From Mycobacterium yunnanensis (lineage in GTDB: Bacteria; Actinomycetota; Actinomycetes; Mycobacteriales; Mycobacteriaceae), in the NCBI RefSeq assembly GCF_025823185.1, contig NZ_JACKVK010000008.1, positions 670,312 through 734,311 of the forward strand: DNA of 64,000 nucleotides, read 5' to 3'. The notes below the pieces were generated by a model. That model was not told the DNA's origin and made no database searches. It saw only the letters and a program-made list of their open reading frames with translations. A program made the translations under genes and the position numbers. Positions 18,350-26,972 of the stretch are shown here, in pieces. Each line of letters begins with the position of its first letter. The stretch's first letter is position 1.

Positions 18350-18995
18350 TCAATTGGCGGAACCCCGAAGGCGATCTCGATTCTGTCGATACCAGGCAAC
18401 CGTGCGCTTGATGCCTTCCGTCAAATCAATTTTGGACTGTGATCCCGTAGTCGCGAGATTGCTGACGTCAAGGAGCTTCTGAGGCGTACCGTCGGCCTTT
18501 ATTGTGTCCCACATGGTCCCGCCGGGTATCCGGTGACACCGGCTATTAGTTTGGCGACCTCCCGAATGGTCACATCGGTGCCAGTGCCGATATTGATCTG
18601 CTCTGGGCCGTCGTATTGGTCGAGCAGGTGGGGGAGGCGTCCGCCGTATCAGCAGCGTGCAGAAATTCTCGTCTCGCCGAACCGGTGCCTAAATTGCTGG
18701 CAGTCCGCGCACCGTCGCGCACGGCTTCAACGGCCTCCGGATGAGCGCCGGGAACGTATGTGAGCCCGCCGGATCAAAATTGTTGTTAGGTCCGAAGATT
18801 CGTCGGTATCGCGGAAATCCACGGCAGTCCGAACTGTCGGCGAACTGCTTGAACGTGCGCGATGCCCGCAAACTTTGCAATGGCGTATCCGTCATTTGTC
18901 GGCTTAAGGCGACCAGTCATCAGGGATGACTCCACGGATCGGTTGATCTGCATATGCTGCGGACATTCAAGGATGACCGTCGCCGAGCCAGTTCG
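18350..18995 (-). pseudogene. fcl: Decayed GDP-L-fucose synthase gene (N-terminus missing, frameshifted)
   Basis: Translating the minus strand across frames gives consecutive family blocks: an ESSLMTGRLKPTN segment, GYAIAKFAGI (the YxxxK catalytic pair), FGLPWISAIPTNL, NNFDPAGSHTFPALIRR, ARREFLHAADTADA, GPEQINIGTGTDVTIREVA, then after a frameshift near 18525 KADGTPQKLLDVSNL and ending IDLTEGIKRTVAWYRQN. These match GDP-4-keto-6-deoxymannose epimerase/reductase from mid-protein to C-terminus. At least two frame changes, internal stops and a missing NAD-binding N-terminus show it is dead. It implies that the ancestral polymer contained L-fucose. Its partner GDP-mannose dehydratase is not in the window. 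Confidence 0.82.
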
Positions 18996-19001
18996 TAAAG
19001 G

Positions 19002-20468
19002 TCAGTTATCCAAGTTACCCTTGTGGCGGCCTGCCTCAGAGGCCACCACGTCGTTGGTCGCTTCGGAATCCTTGACCGATTCTTTGGCATCGGAGCTCTG
19101 CCTCTTGCTGCCGTCGTTGGCCCCGTAGTAGCTGTAACTATAGCTGTACGATCCGTCGCCTCGAGGGGGCGTCATCGTTAAGACGGCACCGAGTAGCGAG
19201 GCGTCTACATTCTTAAGGATCCCGACCGCATGGCTTATCTGGTCGCGCTTAGTCTGACCAAATCTCGCGATGATCAATACGCCGTCAGCGCCGGCAGCAA
19301 GAATCGCGGCGTCAGTGACTGCTAGGAGGGGAGACGAATCCATCACTACGTAGTCGAACTGCGATCGCATCTCGGCGATCAACTTCTTTGCTGCCTGCGA
19401 CCCTAAAAGCTCACTTGGGTTGGGCGGAACAGCGCCAGCCGACAGCACCGAAAGGCCCGGATAGCGCGATTTTTGAAGTACGTCGGACAGCGTCGCCGCG
19501 CCGCTTAAAACCGTGCTGAAACCCACTGAACCGACTACGTCCAGGTAGTTATGCAGCATTGGACGTCTCATATCCCCATCCACAAGCAACACATTGTGCT
19601 CGGCTTCGGCGAGGGCGAGGGCGATGTTGATGGCCGTGGTCGACTTTCCTTCACTTGGCATCGAGCTGGCGATGACAATTACCCGAGGCGGATTGTCGAC
19701 CGCAAGGAACTGAAGGTTCGTTCGCAACTTCAGAAACGATTCCGCGATGGCTGTATTGTCGCTGTCAAAAGATATCGCCGGTTGCTTACGCCGATCCTTA
19801 TCGAGCGGAATGGTGCCAACGAGACCAGCTCCGGCGAGCTCCTCAAGCGACTCGCGGCTCTTGACCGTGTTGTCGAGCAGATCGCGGAGCACTGCCAGGC
19901 CAAGCCCGAAAAGAATACCGAGTGCTATTCCGACACCTATGTTGCGCATGGTCTTCGGTACCACCGGCCGGTCGGGCACTGAGGCACGCTGCTCGACGAC
20001 GACACGTGCGTCCGGTCGCGCCCCGTCTTCAGGGGTTTCCAACTCCCGAGCCATCAGCACAAATTGGTCAGATAGCGCGTTGGCGATATCGCTTGCACGC
20101 ACAGGGGATGAGTCAAGGACATGAACATCGATCAAGACCGAATCGGTCTTCGCCGTCGCCGTGATCTCGTCGCGCAACTGTTCGGCGCTCATCTCCAGCC
20201 CAAGCTTGTCAACCGTGCGCTGGGCGAGCGTTTCGCCCGTGAGCAATTCGGTGTAGGAGATCACTCGCTCCTGAGAAAACCGGTTGCCCTGGTATGTCTC
20301 CGCAAGCGATGTCCCTGCCGAGGTCGAGACGAATAGCCTCGTTGATGCCTGGTACAGAGGCGTAGTGAGGAGAGTGACCGCAACGGCTCCAAGCACCGTG
20401 ACAATGAGGGTGACGAGCACGGTGACCCACCGAGCACGCAACAACCTGACAAAGTCTTGAATATTCAA
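19002..20468 (-). CDS. Wzc-like chain-length regulator and tyrosine autokinase (BY-kinase)
   Basis: This 488-residue protein has an N-terminal Wzz domain with transmembrane helices at about residues 15-35 and 175-195, and a C-terminal cytoplasmic kinase: Walker A MPSEGKSTT near residues 268-276, Walker A' VLLVDGDMRRP and Walker B DYVVMDSSP. A tyrosine cluster (SYSYSYSYYG) near the C-terminus is the expected autophosphorylation site. TTG 20468 has AAGGGG five bases upstream and matches the usual start of the Wzz domain. The fused architecture is like proteobacterial Wzc rather than the split CapA/CapB of Firmicutes. It controls polymer length and export through cycles of phosphorylation, probably reversed by the phosphatase at 890-1405. 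Confidence 0.92.
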   Translation of the reverse strand: MNIQDFVRLLRARWVTVLVTLIVTVLGAVAVTLLTTPLYQASTRLFVSTSAGTSLAETYQGNRFSQERVISYTELLTGETLAQRTVDKLGLEMSAEQLRDEITATAKTDSVLIDVHVLDSSPVRASDIANALSDQFVLMARELETPEDGARPDARVVVEQRASVPDRPVVPKTMRNIGVGIALGILFGLGLAVLRDLLDNTVKSRESLEELAGAGLVGTIPLDKDRRKQPAISFDSDNTAIAESFLKLRTNLQFLAVDNPPRVIVIASSMPSEGKSTTAINIALALAEAEHNVLLVDGDMRRPMLHNYLDVVGSVGFSTVLSGAATLSDVLQKSRYPGLSVLSAGAVPPNPSELLGSQAAKKLIAEMRSQFDYVVMDSSPLLAVTDAAILAAGADGVLIIARFGQTKRDQISHAVGILKNVDASLLGAVLTMTPPRGDGSYSYSYSYYGANDGSKRQSSDAKESVKDSEATNDVVASEAGRHKGNLDN

Positions 20469-21277
20469 GTCGACCCCTTCACTGCTGGTCTCCCAGCCCC
20501 CCGTGCACAAATTCTTTTATGCGTTCGAGAACTATACCGTTCTCATTTCCAGACAGCGTATGAACCGGGGACTCAGCAAAACTGAACCAAAGAGGCCCGC
20601 CGCCGTTGGCGAGGCGCCAGCCACGCTCAAACATCTAGGCCCAGATAGTACGGGATTCACGTTGTTGGGCAACCCGTCTAGACGGGCGGGAGGCCCCGCA
20701 CGGCCGAGGAGTTTGCGGGCATGGTCTTACGGCAGCGGATGGATCAACGCAGAAGTGTGTCATCACGCTGCGGCCAATCGGCCGGCTTAGGCGATTGACG
20801 CACGTATCGCTGACGTCGATGAAAGTTGCTGCAATTGCAAGATTTTCGTCAACCCTACGCATGGCAGAGGATTGTCGCCATAGCGGCTAAGCCTACTGGC
20901 CTCGGTGGTGGGGACGCGGCAGCCATGCCCGAGGGCCGAGGCGTCGGTGAGTTACATATGTTTAACGGAACGAGTTGGGGCTCAAAGTGGAACGGGCGTC
21001 GCGGCCCGTTCTCGAACAGGAAATATTCAATCTGCTGATAGCAGCCACTGCGAATTGCCTTGAGAGTTCACGCCTCCGAAGCAGGAATTCTAGAAGCGCT
21101 GGCAAAAAATTCCGTGATGCTGCTGGTGTCTCGCCGATGGCAAAACGATGACAATCCGGGCATCTCTGGGACCGAGCGTGTCCGGCGACGCCGAGTCGAC
21201 ATGCATTCGACAAGCCCGGTCGAGAAGAATTATGGGCTCATGTGTTTGCCCCACCAAACCGTTGCACTACCGGCCTA
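20469..21277. other. No gene recognised
   Basis: About 800 bases upstream of the BY-kinase gene. Only short open frames without family resemblance are present. It should contain the promoter of the kinase gene on the minus strand; no operator-like repeat was seen. Confidence 0.5.
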
Positions 21278-21754
21278 TCAGAACAGCGCGAGGACCTCCG
21301 CGGAGCATTGACCCTCGTACTTGTCGCAGAACTTCTTGCAGCTGTCGAGGTTCTTCGCGCAGTTCTCGGGCTTCGCGTTGTACTTCGCGGCCCGATCCTC
21401 AACGCCCTTTTCCTTACGCCCCTGGGGCGATGCGAGTGAGTTTCCGGGTTGCCCAGGGTGCGCCAATTTCGCGGAGCAGTTTAGCGAAAGGAGGTAATCC
21501 TTTCCGTGGTCGAAATTGTCAGTCCGCACGTAGGTGGGCTTGCGCGAGGACGTGACGATGCAGTCGTTTGTCGAAAGCTGGTCTCCAACCACGGTCGAAA
21601 TTACCGGGGTGTAGCCTTTGGCCGAAAGCTTGCCGGCGGCGTCACCGTATGTCTGACCGGCATAACTATCCGCAGTGGCCGTTCCGGCACCCAGGCCCAG
21701 TAGCGCGAACAACATGGCCACCGCGATCGCGCAAATTCTGAAATCTATAGTCAC
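21278..21754 (-). CDS. Small secreted PASTA-like protein with cysteine-rich tail
   Basis: This 158-residue protein has a signal peptide (residues 4-29, ending GTATADS) followed by GQTYGDAAGKLSAKGYTPVIS, which resembles a PASTA domain as found in many small mycobacterial exported proteins, with a paired-cysteine segment. The C-terminal 50 residues contain four more cysteines (ENCAKNLDSCKKFCDKYEGQC) that could form two disulfides. GTG 21754 was chosen because GGGGGAAGG lies seven bases upstream. Its function is unknown; binding to peptidoglycan or polysaccharide is a guess. Its place between the Wzc-like gene and the DUF4012 gene suggests a link to envelope polysaccharide. Confidence 0.75.
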   Translation of the reverse strand: MTIDFRICAIAVAMLFALLGLGAGTATADSYAGQTYGDAAGKLSAKGYTPVISTVVGDQLSTNDCIVTSSRKPTYVRTDNFDHGKDYLLSLNCSAKLAHPGQPGNSLASPQGRKEKGVEDRAAKYNAKPENCAKNLDSCKKFCDKYEGQCSAEVLALF

Positions 21755-22085
21755 GACTAGGCCTTCCCCCAATTACAGCAGCGTCCGAACCGACGTGCTC
21801 CCCTGCCGAGGATGCTACACGTAGGTTGGGCCCCTTATGGGTGCTGGCTAACACCGTAAGGCTCGTTCGGGCTGCCGACGCCGCGCTATCGAGGTTTGTC
21901 AGTGCGTCTCGACCGACTCGGAATTAGAGGGGTCGTCCTCTGAGGCCGGTGGGAGGGTGGGTGTCGCGCTTCGAGTCTTTTGAATTCGTGTGGCCTGTAA
22001 CGCTGAGCCTCAAGTCACTAGGGTTGGTTCCGACTCGGTCTGAGGTGCTACAGCCGATCCGCCGATTAAGACTTGGTCATGCATC
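21755..22085. other. Intergenic spacer
   Basis: About 330 bases between two genes on the minus strand. No open frame of interest, repeat or clear terminator was found; it presumably carries the promoter of the small secreted protein. Confidence 0.5.
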
Positions 22086-23936
22086 TCATTTGGTGCACGT
22101 CGGGACCGAAACCGTTGGAGAGACATTGTCTATCAATGGCTGAACCGGTACCCGTGCCTCACCCGCGGCCGTCGGCTCTGAGAGCCGGAAGGTCAGAACG
22201 GCAGTCTTTCCAGGGGGTATCGCTACTTGCGCTTCATAGCTTGGGTGTCCGCGCTCTACCGCTCCAAAGACGCGAATTCGTGTGTCATTGGCGAGAACAC
22301 CGATGATCTTTGCGTCCTTTGTAGCGACCAGCCGAACTGAGCTGACCATCGACCCCTTCGGGACATTGTCTGCAAGGCCAGTGAAGAAACCCATCTTTCC
22401 GGCGACGTAGTCCGACAACGGCGTCGCGTCAGGGAGTGTGTTGGTTAACCGAACCGTCACGGTCGACAGCCGCGTATCACCGCCACAGCCATCGGCCATG
22501 TAGTCGATTTGCCGCTTCAGGTAGTAGTCCATCTTGTTGCCGCCGAGATTGTTGACGACGATGCCGGCGTATGGTGCAGCATCGTCGGGAACCTCATGGG
22601 CCAGCGGGGTTTCCTCCAAGAGTTTCTGCTCATCGGGTACGGAGCTCCAGACCGAGATTCGGCGCTCGCTTACTGCTCGACCCAAGGCGTCGAACAACTT
22701 TCGCGGTGATTTCACCGGGCCGCTGATCTTCTTGACGACTTCGTTGGCCACATCCTGCAGGTACTGTTTGCGAGCGACTTGGTCTGTGGGGAACCGGTCA
22801 TACACCGTGGACTCGGTGAGTTCGACGACGTTGCCCTCGGTCACCGTTTCGCCACTGGGCATCACCACGGGGCCGCTGGCACCAAGGATGTAGCTCAAGG
22901 CGACCGGGTCGATGGCGACGACGCCATCGACGTCCATACCCGACTGCTGCGCCCACATCGACTTCCAGATCTGCGCTGCGTACGGGAAATGCGAGCTCTG
23001 GTTGCTGTTCCTGAAATCGGTGGTGGGTTTGGTGAACCCGTACTGCTGGTCGAAGTCTTTGTCGAGGCTGAAGGGGGTGAAGGGCCTGTCGAGATCGGTG
23101 TTCTGACCGAGTGAGTCGACACTGGGCTTGCCTTGGTCGAATCGCAAGATCCCGAATCCACCAAGGAAGCCGCCGGTGCCCCGTGCTTCCGCGTTGGTCT
23201 GGAAACCCATGAAGTAGCTGCGCGGGCCGTCGGCGCCCATCATCGACGGCGCCAGCCGGGCGGCAATGGCGGTGCCACCGAGAAGGTGTGAGACATCCGA
23301 TGTCTGGGCCTGAAGTTTGGATCGAGCCTCTTCAAGTGCGGAGAGATAGTTCGGATTCGAAATTGCTTGAGCGTCGGCGTCGAGCCGGGCGGCGGCTGTG
23401 GCGATGGTGTCGAGAGCGGGCTCTTCCTTGCGCAGGGCGTCCACGTCCAGCTGGCCGTCAGCCAGCAGCTGATTGGGCGCGATGCTTGTGCCGACCTCTG
23501 CGGCGGGCTTCAACACCTCGGCGGTCAAGCCGAGCACGACGTCGGATATTTGTTGACCGGTCTCGAAGGGGCTACCCAACCACGGCACGGCGGAAGCAAC
23601 ATTCCACGGCAGGCTGTGTGTCGCATCGCGAGCTGCCTGGGCGTGGAACTCCGCCTGGCCCGCAAAGCGGGCCGCGTCGGCCGTATCTCCCTGCAACAAG
23701 GCATCTTTGGTCTGCTGCGCGCTGGTGCGCGCTTGTTCGAGGTTGGTCTTCGCCGTCTGCGCCCGGAAACCCAGCCACACGCCGAAGACGATGAAGATCG
23801 CTAGCACCACGAGCCCTGTCCGGGCGACGGAGCGGCGCCTGAACCACAACCGCCTCTGATCGTCGTCGTGGAAAACCCGAGATCTATCGCCGCCAGTTTC
23901 GTCGGCGGACCGCCGACGCCAAGAAAAGAGGCCCAC
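22086..23936 (-). CDS. DUF4012-domain membrane protein
   Basis: This 616-residue protein has a cytoplasmic arginine-rich N-terminus, one transmembrane helix (about residues 40-57) and a long outside part. The outer part has a helical, glutamine/alanine-rich section (residues 60-140) and then the DUF4012 domain with YFMGFQTNAEARGTGGFLGG, MDVDGVVAIDPVALSYILG and a YYLKRQIDY segment. Proteins of this family are often encoded beside capsule or exopolysaccharide genes in Actinobacteria and resemble LytR-CpsA-Psr-like accessory proteins in location, but no activity is established. Here it closes the polysaccharide island. The start ATG 23936 gives a standard type II membrane topology. Confidence 0.85.
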   Translation of the reverse strand: MGLFSWRRRSADETGGDRSRVFHDDDQRRLWFRRRSVARTGLVVLAIFIVFGVWLGFRAQTAKTNLEQARTSAQQTKDALLQGDTADAARFAGQAEFHAQAARDATHSLPWNVASAVPWLGSPFETGQQISDVVLGLTAEVLKPAAEVGTSIAPNQLLADGQLDVDALRKEEPALDTIATAAARLDADAQAISNPNYLSALEEARSKLQAQTSDVSHLLGGTAIAARLAPSMMGADGPRSYFMGFQTNAEARGTGGFLGGFGILRFDQGKPSVDSLGQNTDLDRPFTPFSLDKDFDQQYGFTKPTTDFRNSNQSSHFPYAAQIWKSMWAQQSGMDVDGVVAIDPVALSYILGASGPVVMPSGETVTEGNVVELTESTVYDRFPTDQVARKQYLQDVANEVVKKISGPVKSPRKLFDALGRAVSERRISVWSSVPDEQKLLEETPLAHEVPDDAAPYAGIVVNNLGGNKMDYYLKRQIDYMADGCGGDTRLSTVTVRLTNTLPDATPLSDYVAGKMGFFTGLADNVPKGSMVSSVRLVATKDAKIIGVLANDTRIRVFGAVERGHPSYEAQVAIPPGKTAVLTFRLSEPTAAGEARVPVQPLIDNVSPTVSVPTCTK

Positions 23937-23999
23937 TCAGTTACATTCCCCGCGCTCTGGTTACGGTCTGCTGCGCCAACTGAACAGCCGCAACGTGGC

Positions 24000-24048
24000 T
24001 AAAAAGCAACTCGCCAGCCAATGCCTAATGGCATTGACTGGCGAGTTG
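24000..24048 (-). terminator. Rho-independent terminator
   Basis: A 19-base stem (24007-24025 with 24030-24048, one mismatch) closes a TAAT loop. Read on the minus strand it is followed by CTTTTT. It lies 18 bases past the stop of the 24066-24533 gene and insulates it from the DUF4012 gene. Confidence 0.88.
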
Positions 24049-24065
24049 TATCGAAGTCTTCAGCT

Positions 24066-24533
24066 CTACTGAGCGGTTTGGTACGGCCCGACCTGGAAGG
24101 CTTGGCCGATCTGGTTGGCGAAAGCGGTTACCCCGTCGCCCACGCTGGTGAAGAACGCGCCGATCGGTCCCGGGATGAAGCTGCCGATCAGCTTGAAGAG
24201 CTGTCCGGTACCCGAGGCCACGACATAGGCCGCGGTTCCCACGAAGACGACCGCGCCACGGACGAAGGCCTGAGTTCCGGCGGCGAACCCTTCAACCGCA
24301 TAGCAACCCAGCGAGAAGTCCGCCGTGGCGCACGGGCTCGGAGCGGCAAGCGTGACGACTGGATCCACCAGCGCTGACACGCCGGCGCCGACGCTCTCGA
24401 CGATCGTGGTGCTCGGGGCCGCGTACGCCATCGTCGGCGCGATCGCGGCAGGCGTGAGCACGGTGGCGGCGGTGAGGGCTGCCGCGGCGGCTCCCACCTG
24501 GAACTTCGTGTATCGAGTGGTGACGGTCGACAT
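24066..24533 (-). CDS. Small secreted mycobacterial protein of unknown function
   Basis: This 155-residue protein has a clear Sec signal peptide (residues 10-38, ending MAYAAP) and a small apolar mature part rich in alanine, valine and glycine with two cysteines about a dozen residues apart, and FKLIGSFIPGPIGAFFTSVGDGV near the C-terminus. GGGGGAGAA directly precedes ATG 24533. It is a single-gene unit, with the strong terminator downstream and its promoter facing the small membrane-protein gene. The style (secreted, apolar, glycine-rich) is common in mycobacteria, but I recognise no functional family. Confidence 0.75.
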   Translation of the reverse strand: MSTVTTRYTKFQVGAAAAALTAATVLTPAAIAPTMAYAAPSTTIVESVGAGVSALVDPVVTLAAPSPCATADFSLGCYAVEGFAAGTQAFVRGAVVFVGTAAYVVASGTGQLFKLIGSFIPGPIGAFFTSVGDGVTAFANQIGQAFQVGPYQTAQ

Positions 24534-24793
24534 TTCTCCCCCAGATGTTGGACCAAGCTAAGTGCGACAAACATCCCAGACTGTGAGGCTGTTGTCAACA
24601 CGAAACGCACGCTGAGGTGGGACGATGGTAGGCACAATGCCGCGCGGGGCGCGAAAACCTGGGAATGCTGCACGCCCCACTGCAAACCATTTTCGGAGGT
24701 TATCTTGCGGGCATTGGCGGACGGGTCAATAATGCGAAGTGGCTAGCGCCACCGGGGGGTGGTGTCCGTAGTTGGCACAGGGGGAATTAGAAC

Positions 24794-25093
24794 GTGGCTC
24801 TTTGGCTCTTCATCTATGCGGCCGGAATCGTGCCGGCTCTCCTGGCGACATCTCTCGTCGCGTTCTTGCGACGTCAGTCTCACCAGATGCCGCGGCGCAC
24901 GGTGACGCAACTGACGGTGTCGGCCGGTCTGGTCTGGCCCTTGCTGGCCGTTGCGGTGGTACAGATTGGGGGGCTTCTCGTTCTCAAGGCCGCTCTTGGG
25001 CTGGTCCGGGGCAGTGTGGACGACGCCGCGGTCACGGTAGAGGTGCCGGCCGTCCCGATGCCCCAGCCACTAGCCGCGGTCGCAGCTGCCTAG
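24794..25093 (+). CDS. Small two-helix membrane protein
   Basis: This 99-residue protein starts at GTG 24794 with GGGGGAA eight bases upstream. It has two hydrophobic helices (about residues 3-25 and 42-68) joined by a basic loop (FLRRQSHQMPRRT) and a proline/alanine/valine tail. No family is recognised. It precedes the PE-PPE esterase gene by 150 bases on the same strand and may be co-transcribed. Confidence 0.65.
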   Translation: MALWLFIYAAGIVPALLATSLVAFLRRQSHQMPRRTVTQLTVSAGLVWPLLAVAVVQIGGLLVLKAALGLVRGSVDDAAVTVEVPAVPMPQPLAAVAAA

Positions 25094-25244
25094 AGTCGGA
25101 AAGTCTCAACGTCCGATCCGCGGACAGCCGTTCACAGCTTGCTGACGCGCTAGTCAATCTGTCTGTGCCAGACCATTCACTGTGCGAACATGCCCGAGGG
25201 GTCAGCGCTCGCAGACTCGAAGGCGCGTAGGTGGAGGTCGTCAG

Positions 25245-26918
25245 GTGCGTCGCACGATTCGTTCAATTGGGGTTGTCCTCGTCGCGATGCTCGGGTCGGT
25301 CGCCCTCGCCATCGGCTCGGCCTTCGCGGCTGCCTTGGCCTTCGGGGCCACGACCGCACTCATCGTGCCCGGCACCGGAACTCACAACATCCTCCCTCCG
25401 AACGCGGTCACCGGGTACAAGGAGAACGCAGCCAATCGCTACATCAACGTGTCGGGCACACCCTGCAGCTCGACCGACGGATGCAACCTTCAGGGCGTCG
25501 ACTACCCGGCCAGCTTCTACCCGATTGGCTTCATCCCGAACTGGTGCCCCGGCTTTTCCTGCGACACCTGGAACCAGTCGGTCGGCACGGGCGTCACTAA
25601 CCTGAACACGGCGCTGACCGCCGCATTGGCCGCACCAGGCACCGATCCGATCATCATCTTCGGATACTCCCAAGGCGGTGCGGTGGTCTCCCGCGAGATG
25701 TACGCGATCCCCGACTCGGCCAAGGGTCGCGTCTCGGTGGTCACCATCGGCAACATCAACAACCCGCTGGGCTTGTGGTCACGCTTGGGCTTCCTGCCGA
25801 CGATCCCCGGCCTGGACATCTCCTTCAACCCGCAACTGCCCACCAACATCGGTGTCAAGAGCACCAACTACAGCTTCGAATACGACCCCGTCGGCGACGC
25901 ACCGCAGTACTGGGGCAACCCGTTGGCCATTTTGAACGCACTCTTCGCGTTCGAGTCCGTCCATGGCTACTACTTGGATCCGAACAGCAACTCTCCGAAT
26001 GACTCACTGCCGTACGGATACGACAACGGCACGTTGGCGACCGCCATCGCCAACGCGCCACACCGGGTGAGCGGCGATGCCACCTTCGTCCTCATTCCGC
26101 AGCAGGGAGCGCTGCCGCTGTATCAGCCGATTGTCGGTCTCGGAAAGCAGCTGGGACTGAGTGCCCTGGTCAATCCGCTTGTGGCGCTGGTCAACCCGGT
26201 AACCAAGCTGCTCGTCGACCTGGGCTATGACCGCGTCACCGACCCAGGCATAGCCCGGACGCTGTCGATCCTGCCGTTCAACCCATTCGCCATCAACCCC
26301 ATCGACTTCTCGGTCAAGTTCGTCGCCGCGATCGTTCAGGGCATCAAGGATGCCCTGGCCGGCGGGGTGTCGCTGACGCCAGCGACCACGCCCACCCAGG
26401 CGCCGTCCACCCTGGTGGCTCGCAGCGTGGCACCTCAGACCGTCGACCCCGTCGAGAACAAGAAGGTCGCCGCAGTGGTGAACACGGCTTCCGTCGGAAT
26501 CGATCTTCGGTCCGCGTCGGTAGACGCGAAGACCGAGGAACAAGATGCCGACCCGGCCACAGGTAAGGCCGCCACGGAGGCGAAGACTGCTGACACGGCT
26601 ACTGCTGAAGTCAAGGCGGACGCGGACGCAAAGGATGCGGCCGACGCGAAGGACGCGGCCGACAAGGCGGCAGACGAGAAGACGGCCGCAGAGAAAGCCG
26701 CGGCCGACAAGCTGAAGGACGACGCCAAGGACGCCGCCGACAAGCAGCAGGATGCTGCCGCGAAGGCCGCCGCGGACAAGGCCAAGGAGGCGAGCGACAA
26801 CGCCAAGGCCGCCGGCGCGGCCGGCGACGGTCAGACCAAAGTCACCGGTACGGACACCGGCACCGCCGCCCCCGCGAGGGAGACCGGCACCGGCGACGCG
26901 GACAAGCAAGCCGCCTGA
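25245..26918 (+). CDS. PE-PPE-domain esterase with charged Ala/Lys/Asp-rich tail
   Basis: This 557-residue exported protein has a signal sequence (residues 5-30) followed by the PE-PPE serine-hydrolase domain of mycobacteria: LIVPGTGTHN near residue 40, the nucleophile elbow FGYSQGGAV near residue 140, and DPVGDAPQYWGNP near residue 210. It lacks any PE or PPE leader. From about residue 385 the sequence becomes low complexity, with repeats of ADAKDAAD/ADKAAA type rich in alanine, lysine and aspartate, able to form extended helix or coil. GTG 25245 has GGAGG seven bases upstream. The domain probably hydrolyses acyl esters in the envelope; the tail may bind polyanions or the wall. A perfect terminator hairpin follows. 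Confidence 0.87.
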   Translation: MRRTIRSIGVVLVAMLGSVALAIGSAFAAALAFGATTALIVPGTGTHNILPPNAVTGYKENAANRYINVSGTPCSSTDGCNLQGVDYPASFYPIGFIPNWCPGFSCDTWNQSVGTGVTNLNTALTAALAAPGTDPIIIFGYSQGGAVVSREMYAIPDSAKGRVSVVTIGNINNPLGLWSRLGFLPTIPGLDISFNPQLPTNIGVKSTNYSFEYDPVGDAPQYWGNPLAILNALFAFESVHGYYLDPNSNSPNDSLPYGYDNGTLATAIANAPHRVSGDATFVLIPQQGALPLYQPIVGLGKQLGLSALVNPLVALVNPVTKLLVDLGYDRVTDPGIARTLSILPFNPFAINPIDFSVKFVAAIVQGIKDALAGGVSLTPATTPTQAPSTLVARSVAPQTVDPVENKKVAAVVNTASVGIDLRSASVDAKTEEQDADPATGKAATEAKTADTATAEVKADADAKDAADAKDAADKAADEKTAAEKAAADKLKDDAKDAADKQQDAAAKAAADKAKEASDNAKAAGAAGDGQTKVTGTDTGTAAPARETGTGDADKQAA

Positions 26919-26922
26919 TCCA

Positions 26923-26965
26923 ACGACGAAGCCCGGCACTCGCGAGGAGTGCCGGGCTTCGTCGT
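26923..26965. terminator. Bidirectional terminator hairpin
   Basis: A perfect 19-base stem (26923-26941 with 26947-26965) with loop GCGAG lies between the convergent PE-PPE and mycolate synthase genes. There is no U-tract on either side, as is common for mycobacterial terminators. Confidence 0.8.
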
Positions 26966-26972
26966 CAGTGCG

